Source of the DNA: Pseudidiomarina indica
GTDB lineage: Bacteria; Pseudomonadota; Gammaproteobacteria; Enterobacterales; Alteromonadaceae
Assembly (NCBI RefSeq): GCF_900104245.1
Contig: NZ_FMXN01000006.1
Coordinates: 1 to 64,000, forward strand
DNA: 64,000 nucleotides
Direction: 5' to 3'
Part shown: positions 46,996-54,445 of the stretch, piece after piece
Position numbering within the stretch: the first letter of the stretch is position 1
Layout of the letters: every line of letters begins with the position of its first letter
Program-made: the position numbers and the translations under genes
Notes under the pieces: generated by a model
Told to the model about the DNA's origin: nothing
What the model saw: the letters and a program-made list of their open reading frames with translations, nothing else
Databases searched by the model: none

Positions 46996-48645
46996 CTACT
47001 GAATGCCGTACCATTGATTCAAAATTTCACTGGAACGCTTCAGCTCATCTTGCCACGTTTCCGCACCGATCACCGTGGGGCGAATTAAAATAATCAATTC
47101 TTTTTTCTGCTCCACCCGACGTTTGTTCTTGAATAAATTACCAAGCCCTGGAATGTCGCCCAACAACGGCGTTTTGGCGACCGTGTCGGTATACGAAGTC
47201 TGCATCAAGCCCCCAATCACCACGATTTCGCCGTTGCGAGCTTTTACAATCGTATCGCTTTCACGAATATTGCTTTGGGCCAGTGGCAAAACAAAGGTGT
47301 CATTATTTAATTTCACCACTTTTTCTTGTTCTTGGGTTTGCACCACACTCGGATGCACATGCAAGATCACTTCCCCACCTTCACTAATTTGCGGGGTAAT
47401 ATCTAACGAAATCCCCGAGAAAAAGGGCGTCAGTTCAATGTTCGGGGTCGAAGTTGTCGCGGTGCCCGTAATTGTTGTGGTCGATACGTCGGTCACGAAA
47501 TACTCATCGTCACCCAACTTAATCACCGCTTTTTGGTTGTTCGCAGCACTCACGCGCGGGTTTGACAATACCTGCACGTTGCCTTGGGTCTGGAGTAAGT
47601 TCAGTGCTCCGCTAAAGTCACCAATATCAAGTGTCATACCAAACACGCCACCAAGGCCACCGGCCGATACTTCACCGCCCGAAAAACTAATGGAACCCGA
47701 GCCATTCCCTGCACGGAACAAATCATTCCAGTTGATGCCTTGCTGATACTCATCATTCAGCACCACTTCAACAATCCGCGCCTCCAAAATCACCTGGCGC
47801 TGTAGCCGCTCTTGCGCTTGCCCAATAAACTCGCGGGCCGCTCGTAACTCGTGAGGGTAGGCTGTAATGGTCACTAACCCAGCTTGCGGAGCAACCACCA
47901 CACGGCGACCCTCGCCGGTGCCAATAATGCCTTCAATCACGCCTTGCAAGTCTTGCCACAAGTCGGTTTCAGAGTAGCTACTAATGGATGATCCATTGGT
48001 TTGCATGCCTTGCATACCACCCGCCAGAGAGTTGGCTCCCCCTTGATTCCCAAGCAGTTGGTTATTGGGGTTTTGCCCAAAGCCACTGCTGCCATAACCA
48101 CTGCGGTTGTTACGATCGTTATCTTTCACGCCCCCAGAGCTCACACTGGTTTGTGATAAGCCCATGCGGCGTAACGCAAGGTAATCCAAGGTAATAGTTT
48201 CGCTACGTAAGCCCGCTGGAAAAACCTGTACCAACTGATTGTTTCGACGAATATCGTATCCGTAGATATCACTCACCACATCCAATGTTTCCGCCAACGT
48301 AACGTCTTTCAGGCTAAGCGTAATGGAACCTTCTACTTCCGGATGGATGGCAAAGTTATAGGGAGTATCCACCGCCAACCCGGCAAAAAACTCATGGGCA
48401 GGTACTTGTTTCGCGGCAATAGAGAACCGCGGCTCTGCTAATAATTGAGAGCTTGCCGCACGCAGTTGCTCAGAATTTCGAGCTAAACTGGCTCGCACCG
48501 AATCAGGAAGAGGCGGGCGTTCCGTTGCGGTCCCCGTCGCTTGGGGTTGCAGTGCCTGCTGCAATGCCGGAGCTGGTGGTGTCGGCTGCTGAGCACAGGC
48601 AGCGAGTAAAAAACATAGAAGCGCAGTCCGTAACGAATACCTCAT
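46996..48645 (-). CDS. mshL: MSHA outer-membrane secretin MshL
   Basis: MshL is the outer-membrane secretin that lets the pilus out. There is a lipoprotein signal peptide (LCFLLAAC, Cys17), then N-domains with a Gly/Asn/Ser-rich insertion at about residues 175-222, and a secretin domain at the C-terminus (VIVIGGLMQTSYTDTVAKTPLLGDIPGLGNLFKNKRR is the conserved region, quoted here only as its parts VIGGLM and GDIPGLGNLF). The 549 residues match. It overlaps mshK by 4 bases. Confidence 0.95.
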   Translation of the reverse strand: MRYSLRTALLCFLLAACAQQPTPPAPALQQALQPQATGTATERPPLPDSVRASLARNSEQLRAASSQLLAEPRFSIAAKQVPAHEFFAGLAVDTPYNFAIHPEVEGSITLSLKDVTLAETLDVVSDIYGYDIRRNNQLVQVFPAGLRSETITLDYLALRRMGLSQTSVSSGGVKDNDRNNRSGYGSSGFGQNPNNQLLGNQGGANSLAGGMQGMQTNGSSISSYSETDLWQDLQGVIEGIIGTGEGRRVVVAPQAGLVTITAYPHELRAAREFIGQAQERLQRQVILEARIVEVVLNDEYQQGINWNDLFRAGNGSGSISFSGGEVSAGGLGGVFGMTLDIGDFSGALNLLQTQGNVQVLSNPRVSAANNQKAVIKLGDDEYFVTDVSTTTITGTATTSTPNIELTPFFSGISLDITPQISEGGEVILHVHPSVVQTQEQEKVVKLNNDTFVLPLAQSNIRESDTIVKARNGEIVVIGGLMQTSYTDTVAKTPLLGDIPGLGNLFKNKRRVEQKKELIILIRPTVIGAETWQDELKRSSEILNQWYGIQ

Positions 48646-49019
48646 GGTTGTCCCCCTGACTTACCCGTGGTGGTCAGATCCTCTTGCTGCACCGAATGGA
48701 ACAGCTTGAGATCAATACGTTGCTGGTTACTCGTATCCAATAGCGTCACATGATTCATCTCAATAGCCTGTACGATATAATTTGAAATAGGGTCGTCCAC
48801 GGCCACGCGTTGCCCACTGATCACGGCACTGCGCTGGTTGTCTCGCCAAACAATGGCCTGTAATTTCATCGCCGTGGTGGCATTGCGCTCAACGGTCGTT
48901 ATCGCAGGAGCCCGCGGCGGTGCCGTGGGGTCGCGTAATGCTTGCGCCGACGCCTCGAAACTTGCCGTGCACAATAAGCTTCCTAGGCAGAGTACCAGCC
49001 CATGCTTAACTCGCCACAT
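48642..49019 (-). CDS. mshK: MSHA biogenesis protein MshK (PilP-like)
   Basis: MshK is a small periplasmic or inner-membrane partner of the secretin. The signal peptide (about 1-26) is followed by LRDPTAPP, the family's short motif, and the C-terminal beta-domain LQAIVWRDNQRSAVISGQRV. I chose the ATG at 49019 (125 residues). It overlaps mshJ by 14 bases and mshL by 4. Confidence 0.85.
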   Translation of the reverse strand: MWRVKHGLVLCLGSLLCTASFEASAQALRDPTAPPRAPAITTVERNATTAMKLQAIVWRDNQRSAVISGQRVAVDDPISNYIVQAIEMNHVTLLDTSNQQRIDLKLFHSVQQEDLTTTGKSGGQP

Positions 49020-49647
49020 AGCCACGCTCCAAACTGAGGGTATAAATTTCAAACACAACTTCGGCCTGGGGTGCTTGCAGCACGCGATAATCCATTTTTT
49101 GCCAATAAAAATTCCACGGCAATTGTTCTAATGATTCCAGGTAATCGCGTAACGAAAAGAAATCACCACTCACCGTAAATTGCAAGCGATGCTTATAAAT
49201 GGCGGTATTCGCATCTTGCGGTTCTTGGTAAACCTGCTCTGGCGGCAGTGCTTGTGCTGCCTGAACTCGAACGTTGACCGCCGCATCCAACAAAGCTTTC
49301 AATAAGTGACGGTTATCGGCCGCACTCACGTAATGAGATTGTGCTGTTAAGGTAGCATCCAGAGTGGCGAGTTGCTGCTGCAATTGGCCCCGCTGACTGC
49401 GTATTTCGGCTTTCGGATCACCCGCCAAGCGCTGTTGTAAAGCGCTAAGCTCTTGTTCATAAAGGCCAATTTCATAACGCTGCTGACGTTGAGTGCTTTG
49501 CGCTTCTTGCAATTGCTGCTGCAAGGGTGCCACCACCCACCAGAGCGCGACATACAGCAGCACTAAAATCGCCACGCCAACCCAAATTTTGCGGCGTTTA
49601 GATGACACGGTTAAAAACTGTTGTTGCCAGAGTTCCCAACGTTTCAC
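49006..49647 (-). CDS. mshJ: MSHA biogenesis protein MshJ (PilO-like)
   Basis: MshJ is a PilO-like alignment-complex protein. A single transmembrane helix (about 21-38) is followed by a coiled coil rich in Gln and Leu and a ferredoxin-like C-terminus (FTVSGDFFSLRDYLESLEQLPW is split over the PilO signature FSLRDYLESLEQL). The 213 residues fit. It overlaps mshI2 by 4 bases. Confidence 0.88.
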   Translation of the reverse strand: MKRWELWQQQFLTVSSKRRKIWVGVAILVLLYVALWWVVAPLQQQLQEAQSTQRQQRYEIGLYEQELSALQQRLAGDPKAEIRSQRGQLQQQLATLDATLTAQSHYVSAADNRHLLKALLDAAVNVRVQAAQALPPEQVYQEPQDANTAIYKHRLQFTVSGDFFSLRDYLESLEQLPWNFYWQKMDYRVLQAPQAEVVFEIYTLSLERGYVAS

Positions 49648-50324
49648 GGGCGCACCTCCCCAGCATTTGGAACCACTTGAGGCAGCACCTGAATTGGAGC
49701 CACGCCCACTTCATCCGCAGCATGTTCTTCTAATAGGGTGCTATGTGCTGTACTACCGACCACAAAATGCAGCGAGCCGGTGTCCTCATCTCGTAGTTCA
49801 AACACACCAAAATGGCGATTCCGCAAGGTGCTATAATGAGAAAAATTAGCTAACCAATGGGGTAACGCATGAGCGACGGTCGTCTGCCCTTGTAAGGTCA
49901 TTTCGTAATTGGCCAGCAGAATTCGAGTTAACCACACTTGGTCACTATCTACTCGGGCTAAATCGGTCAACACCTCAGCAAAACTTGCTTGGCCAGCTTG
50001 AGTCAGGCGCTGCATCTGATGCATGAGACGACGACGTTGGGCAATGCTTTGTTGCAACGATTCAATTTCGTTGATCAGTTGACGATCGTGCAACGCCTGC
50101 TGCAATTCTTCTTGCACCTGCTTCACCTGCCGTTGCACGGCTGCATTGCGTGAAGAGAGTTCCGCCGCAAGGGCTTGTTGGGATGCCACATAATAGCCGC
50201 CCCCCAGCGCCAGCAAGGCTACCAAGGCAATCATTCCAGCGAACACGGTGACCACTACTTTCAGGGTCAAAGGATCACGATTAGGTTGCAGCTCAGCTAC
50301 ATATAGGTTCGCTAGATGCTTCAT
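49644..50324 (-). CDS. mshI2: MSHA biogenesis protein MshI2 (PilN-like)
   Basis: This is the PilN-like protein of the alignment complex. A short cytoplasmic N-terminus (MKHLANLYVAELQPNRDPL) precedes a transmembrane helix (about 24-46) and a long periplasmic coiled coil. The 226 residues are typical. It overlaps mshI by 4 bases. It is named mshI2 in some annotations. Confidence 0.85.
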   Translation of the reverse strand: MKHLANLYVAELQPNRDPLTLKVVVTVFAGMIALVALLALGGGYYVASQQALAAELSSRNAAVQRQVKQVQEELQQALHDRQLINEIESLQQSIAQRRRLMHQMQRLTQAGQASFAEVLTDLARVDSDQVWLTRILLANYEMTLQGQTTVAHALPHWLANFSHYSTLRNRHFGVFELRDEDTGSLHFVVGSTAHSTLLEEHAADEVGVAPIQVLPQVVPNAGEVRP

Positions 50325-51271
50325 GATGCAGCGCGCTCCTGGGTAGAGGTGGCCACCATTTTTTGTACTAAGAGCATGCCGCCGAGCGCGGCAAAGTCCG
50401 CATAATCACCGCGGCCGAGCTCTTGCGCCCACACCGGATAAGCAGCCCATTGCACGGCCAGCCCTAAATCACTGGCGAGCTGTTGCTGCAACGCAGAGCG
50501 AGACTCAACATTCAGCGCCAACACCACTTGACGAATGGGTCGTTGCCGCAATTGACGTTCAAAATAATCCGCTGAGCGTTGCACTTCGACACTCAGTGCC
50601 CCAGCGTCGCCTTGCTCAATGTCTTTGGTGGTTAATTGCCCGACCCCATCCAGGGTGCGCACCTGCCGATTCACTTGCAGGGCCCCCAACTGATACACCT
50701 GTAATAAGGCGGGCTCGCTACTGTTCTTATGAACGACCACGGTCGGTTCCATCAGCTCACTAAATAATTCCGCAATGGCCTGCTCTTCAGTTACAATACC
50801 CTGCACTTTATCACTGATGGGGTCAATGCATGCGAGGATTTCCACCAACATGGCTTTCGCCATCACAATGGCGGTAATTTTGTCCTGCCCTGCCAACTGC
50901 ACCGAATTATCATAATAGTCGGCAATAATTTCTGTGGGTGCCAGCGGCACTAAGTCACGCAGATGATATTTCAGCGCCTGCGTGATTTCCGCGCTAGGTA
51001 ACTGTGGGCGATCCAATTGGAAGCTTTGATAGAGGGACGGGCTGACCACCAGCAAAACAGGTGGTTTGCCTTTGAGTTGCTTTTCATAACGATGCACAAG
51101 CGTTTGAATACCGACGGCCCACTGACCGTCAGTTACCTCACAATGATCGGACACGATTAATGCGGGTTCCGCTCGCGTGATATCCGCAATCATCAAAGAG
51201 ACTTGTTCTTTGGCAATTGCGAACACCAGCGCCACGTGACTTTGCTGTTTTGTTCGCCACCAATTAATCAA
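50321..51271 (-). CDS. mshI: MSHA biogenesis protein MshI (PilM-like)
   Basis: MshI is the PilM-like actin-fold cytoplasmic protein that binds the N-terminus of the PilN-like partner. The 316 residues include the N-terminal VALVFAIAKEQVSLMIADI and the central LPSAEITQALKYHLRDLVPLAP motif. The start is TTG at 51271 with AAGGA 7 nt upstream. It is the first gene of the leftward msh transcript. The 118-base AT-rich gap to pyrC holds the likely promoter, though I could not place it confidently. Confidence 0.9.
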   Translation of the reverse strand: MINWWRTKQQSHVALVFAIAKEQVSLMIADITRAEPALIVSDHCEVTDGQWAVGIQTLVHRYEKQLKGKPPVLLVVSPSLYQSFQLDRPQLPSAEITQALKYHLRDLVPLAPTEIIADYYDNSVQLAGQDKITAIVMAKAMLVEILACIDPISDKVQGIVTEEQAIAELFSELMEPTVVVHKNSSEPALLQVYQLGALQVNRQVRTLDGVGQLTTKDIEQGDAGALSVEVQRSADYFERQLRQRPIRQVVLALNVESRSALQQQLASDLGLAVQWAAYPVWAQELGRGDYADFAALGGMLLVQKMVATSTQERAAS

Positions 51272-51389
51272 CGCGACATCCTTAAATGTATGCTTTTTAA
51301 TATAACAGATATTATGACTGGTAACGCTTTATAAGACCATGGCTTCAGTGCAATATCTATAATGTTAAAATGCTCAGTCGTTTGTTAAA

Positions 51390-52430
51390 TTATTGTTTAA
51401 TTTGCCAATTTAAGGTCTCTCCAGCCCAGTAAGGCACCATAGGGCCTACGGCTGTTTCAACGATTTCAGGAACTTCCCACGCCTCACGAACTAAGGTGAT
51501 GGTCGTGGTTGGTCGCGGCAGCCCATAAAAATCTGCCCCAAAGTGACTGGCAAAGTCGGCCAATTTATCCAGCGCACCCATTTGTTCAAAAAATTCTGCA
51601 TACAATGGCAATGCGGCCGGCGCTGAATAGCACCCCGCACAGCCGCACGCAGATTCTTTTTTCGATTGCGCATGGGGTGCAGAGTCAGTGCCTAAGAAAA
51701 ATTTCGGGTTGCCAGAAATAGCGGCTTGCTGCAACGCAAGTTGATGCTCACGGCGTTTTAAAATCGGTAAGCAATAATGATGTGGACGCACGCCCCCCAC
51801 CAGTAAATCGTTACGATTCATGAGTAAATGCTGCGGCGTGATGGTGGCCACAACATTCGGCCCTTGCGATTCCACAAAACGTACCGCATCTGCCGTTGTA
51901 ATATGCTCTAACACCAATTTTAGTTCTGGATGACGGGCCATCAAGGGGCGCAGTTGGCGATCAATAAATACTTGCTCGCGGTCGAAGATATCTATTTCAG
52001 CCGCGGTCACTTCGCCATGCACTAACAACGGAACCTGCAATTGCGCCATCGCAGCAAATACGTCGTCCAGCCCCTCAATATCAGTCACCCCGGCATCGGA
52101 GTTGGTGGTTGCACCGGAAGGATAGAGTTTGAACCCAATAATCGCAGAATCAGCCGCTGCCGCAGCCACGGTTTCAACCGTTGTGTTTTGGGTTAAATAC
52201 AACGCCATTAACGGCATGAATTTACTGCCCGCAGGACGTTGGCGGAGAATCCGTTGACGATAGGCCAGCGCCTGCTCAACGGTGGTCACCGGAGGGACTA
52301 GGTTGGGCATGATCACCGCCCGGCCAAACACCGCGGCAGTCGCTGGTACTGTCGTAGCAAGCAAGTCACCATCACGCACGTGAAGGTGCCAATCATCGGG
52401 GGTTGGTATCGTCAGTTCTGACAACTGCAT
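51390..52430 (-). CDS. pyrC: Dihydroorotase PyrC
   Basis: PyrC is the cytoplasmic zinc enzyme that cyclises carbamoyl-aspartate in pyrimidine synthesis. The ATG at 52430 has GAGG 6 nt upstream and gives 346 residues. Metal-binding motifs include DWHLHVRDGD at the N-terminus, GFKLYPSGATTNSDAG with the carboxylated Lys, the His of LVLEHITT, and LGTDSAPHAQSKKE. This is the class II E. coli type. It ends 118 bases from the start of mshI. Confidence 0.97.
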   Translation of the reverse strand: MQLSELTIPTPDDWHLHVRDGDLLATTVPATAAVFGRAVIMPNLVPPVTTVEQALAYRQRILRQRPAGSKFMPLMALYLTQNTTVETVAAAAADSAIIGFKLYPSGATTNSDAGVTDIEGLDDVFAAMAQLQVPLLVHGEVTAAEIDIFDREQVFIDRQLRPLMARHPELKLVLEHITTADAVRFVESQGPNVVATITPQHLLMNRNDLLVGGVRPHHYCLPILKRREHQLALQQAAISGNPKFFLGTDSAPHAQSKKESACGCAGCYSAPAALPLYAEFFEQMGALDKLADFASHFGADFYGLPRPTTTITLVREAWEVPEIVETAVGPMVPYWAGETLNWQIKQ

Positions 52431-52499
52431 AGTCACCTCAAGAATTCGTTAGCGAAAGAAAGGAGTCATATTATACCCCGTTTCATATAAAAACGGCGA

Positions 52500-53078
52500 T
52501 TATCTCCCCAGTCGTTCTTTCCAATGTTTCCGGCAGCATGACAAATAGCGCTCATTTCCACCTATCGCAATTTGCTCACCTTCACGCAGCGCCTCACCGT
52601 GCTCATCGACACGCAAGTTCATGGTGGCTTTTCGACCACAAAAACAGATGGTTTTCATTTCCACCAGTTTATCTGCCACGGCTAATAACACCGCACTACC
52701 TGGGAAAGCATTCCCAAAGGCGTCGCTGCGAATACCGTAACACATGACCGGTACTTCCAACCGATCCACAACGTCGGTCAATTGCCACACTTGCGCCTCA
52801 GTTAAAAACTGCGCTTCGTCAATCAGGACACAGTCCAGCGGATCACGTTGGTGCCGTGCCTCAACCAAGGCTGCAAGGTCGGTGGTGGGGGTAAACGCGA
52901 GCGCTTCCCGGCCGAAGCCCAAACGTGAGGCAATCCGCCCATACCCGGCACGTTTATCAATGGCAGGCGTCATTAACAACACACGCTGATCGCGCTCTTC
53001 GTAGTTATGAGCCACCTGCAGCAATGCAGTGCTTTTACCGGCGTTCATCGCCGAATACGTAAAATAAAGTGAAGCCAT
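52500..53078 (-). CDS. tdk: Thymidine kinase
   Basis: This enzyme phosphorylates thymidine to dTMP for salvage. It is the type II (tetrameric) enzyme: P-loop SAMNAGKST (9-17), Walker B VLIDEAQFL, and a zinc site with CFCGRKATMN and the late CCRKHW. The 192 residues are usual. It is divergent from the adenosine deaminase-like gene, which together with pyrC makes a nucleotide-metabolism cluster. Confidence 0.96.
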   Translation of the reverse strand: MASLYFTYSAMNAGKSTALLQVAHNYEERDQRVLLMTPAIDKRAGYGRIASRLGFGREALAFTPTTDLAALVEARHQRDPLDCVLIDEAQFLTEAQVWQLTDVVDRLEVPVMCYGIRSDAFGNAFPGSAVLLAVADKLVEMKTICFCGRKATMNLRVDEHGEALREGEQIAIGGNERYLSCCRKHWKERLGR

Positions 53079-53127
53079 GATAGTTTGTAATAGTTATGTG
53101 ACATTTTGTCGAGATTGAAACCGATTG

Positions 53128-53160
53128 GCTGTGATTTTACCACAGCGAATTTGATATACT
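53128..53160 (+). promoter_or_regulatory. Inverted repeat and -10 upstream of the deaminase gene
   Basis: A 6-bp inverted repeat with a 7-base centre (GCTGTG-N7-CACAGC, 53128-53146) precedes a TATACT (53155-53160) that is a good -10 candidate for the rightward deaminase gene. The repeat would overlap the -35 region, so it may be an operator for this gene or for the divergent tdk. It does not match the PurR box. No regulator is known. Confidence 0.35.
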
Positions 53161-53186
53161 CCCCCAAATTCAGACAGGAGACCTTC

Positions 53187-54416
53187 ATGACGCAAGCATA
53201 CTCGCACGCATTTTTAAAAGCGATGCCTAAAGCTGACCTTCATTTGCATTTAGATGGCAGCCTACGCCCTGCCGGCCTCATCGAAATGGCCAAGCGCAGC
53301 AAAGTGGAATTGCCCTCGTACACCGTGGAAGGCTTATACGACTTGGTATTTAAAGAGTCGTATCAAAGTTTAGGGGAGTACCTGAACGGCTTTCAATATA
53401 CCTGTGCAGTATTGCGCGACATGGAAAACCTTGAACAAGCCGCCTACGAGCTCGCCCAAGACAACCTTGCCGAAGGCGTCATTTATATTGAAGTTCGCTT
53501 TGCTCCCCAGCTCATGATGGATCCAGCCCGTGGCATCGATTTCGATACGGTAATGCACCGCGTCAACCGTGGCTTAGCCCGCGCTAAGGCAGAGTACAAC
53601 AACCAAAGTGACGTCTTAGCCGGTACTCGCCCGCCGTTTGATTACGGCATTATCAATTGCGCCATGCGGATGTTTGGCAAAAAAGGCTTTTCACCTTACT
53701 ACACGCATCTATTCCAGATGTTGCGTGATCATGAACCCAAGCAAGTGATCAAAACAGCGGCGATGGAAATGATTCGCGCCAGCGTTCGGTTGCGGGATGA
53801 AGAAGGCCTCCCCATTGTGGGGTTGGATATTGCGGGGCAAGAGATGGGCTACCCCGCCCACGAATTTAAAGAAGTGTACGAATTTGCTCATCAAAACTTT
53901 ATGCTAAAAACCGTGCATGCGGGGGAAGCATACGGGGCCGAAAGTATTTTTGAAGCATTAACCTTATGTTATGCCGATCGTCTGGGACACGGCTATTCGC
54001 TCTTTTCGCCAGAGATGATTCAAGATCCGCGCATCACTGATAAAGAAGAATACGCTCAACGTTTGGCATCCTTTATTGCCGACCGTCGGATTGCTATCGA
54101 AGTGTGTATGACGAGTAACTTACAGACCAATCCTGCCATTGGCAGTGCTCAAAACCATAACTTCAAGCACATGTATCACAACCGGATTGCGACTGTTATT
54201 TGTACCGACAACCGCTTGGTGTCGCGTACCACAGTCACGCAAGAATATGAGTTGGCCCTTTCCGCAGTGGAAATTCCATTGAAACGCTTGAAAGATATTG
54301 TCGCCTACGGCTTTAAGAAAAATTTCTTCGCAGGTGATTACTTAGCTAAACGTGCCTATGCAAAACAGGTGCTGCAATACTTTGATCGCGTCGCTGAAGA
54401 ACACGGCGTCAGTTAA
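53187..54416 (+). CDS. Adenosine deaminase-like metal-dependent hydrolase
   Basis: This member of the adenosine/AMP deaminase family should convert adenosine to inosine or act on a related purine. The ATG at 53187 has AGGAG 6 nt upstream and gives 409 residues, longer than E. coli Add (333). Metal His19 and His21 (DLHLHLDGS), HAGEAYG with Glu247 and the His in RLGHGYSLF are present. The usual Asp-Asp pair near the C-terminus is Asp341-Asn342 (ICTDN). An insertion (about 132-190) follows EVRFAPQLM. Substrate specificity is therefore open, and I give no symbol. Confidence 0.85.
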   Translation: MTQAYSHAFLKAMPKADLHLHLDGSLRPAGLIEMAKRSKVELPSYTVEGLYDLVFKESYQSLGEYLNGFQYTCAVLRDMENLEQAAYELAQDNLAEGVIYIEVRFAPQLMMDPARGIDFDTVMHRVNRGLARAKAEYNNQSDVLAGTRPPFDYGIINCAMRMFGKKGFSPYYTHLFQMLRDHEPKQVIKTAAMEMIRASVRLRDEEGLPIVGLDIAGQEMGYPAHEFKEVYEFAHQNFMLKTVHAGEAYGAESIFEALTLCYADRLGHGYSLFSPEMIQDPRITDKEEYAQRLASFIADRRIAIEVCMTSNLQTNPAIGSAQNHNFKHMYHNRIATVICTDNRLVSRTTVTQEYELALSAVEIPLKRLKDIVAYGFKKNFFAGDYLAKRAYAKQVLQYFDRVAEEHGVS

Positions 54417-54445
54417 GTATTAGATGGCGGAGTAAGCAACAACGC

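Noticed and set aside
47075-47746. A 223-codon open frame on the plus strand opposite mshL
   Set aside because: It lies wholly within mshL, whose secretin motifs are unambiguous. Its composition is that of an antisense shadow and it has no recognisable domain or ribosome binding site.
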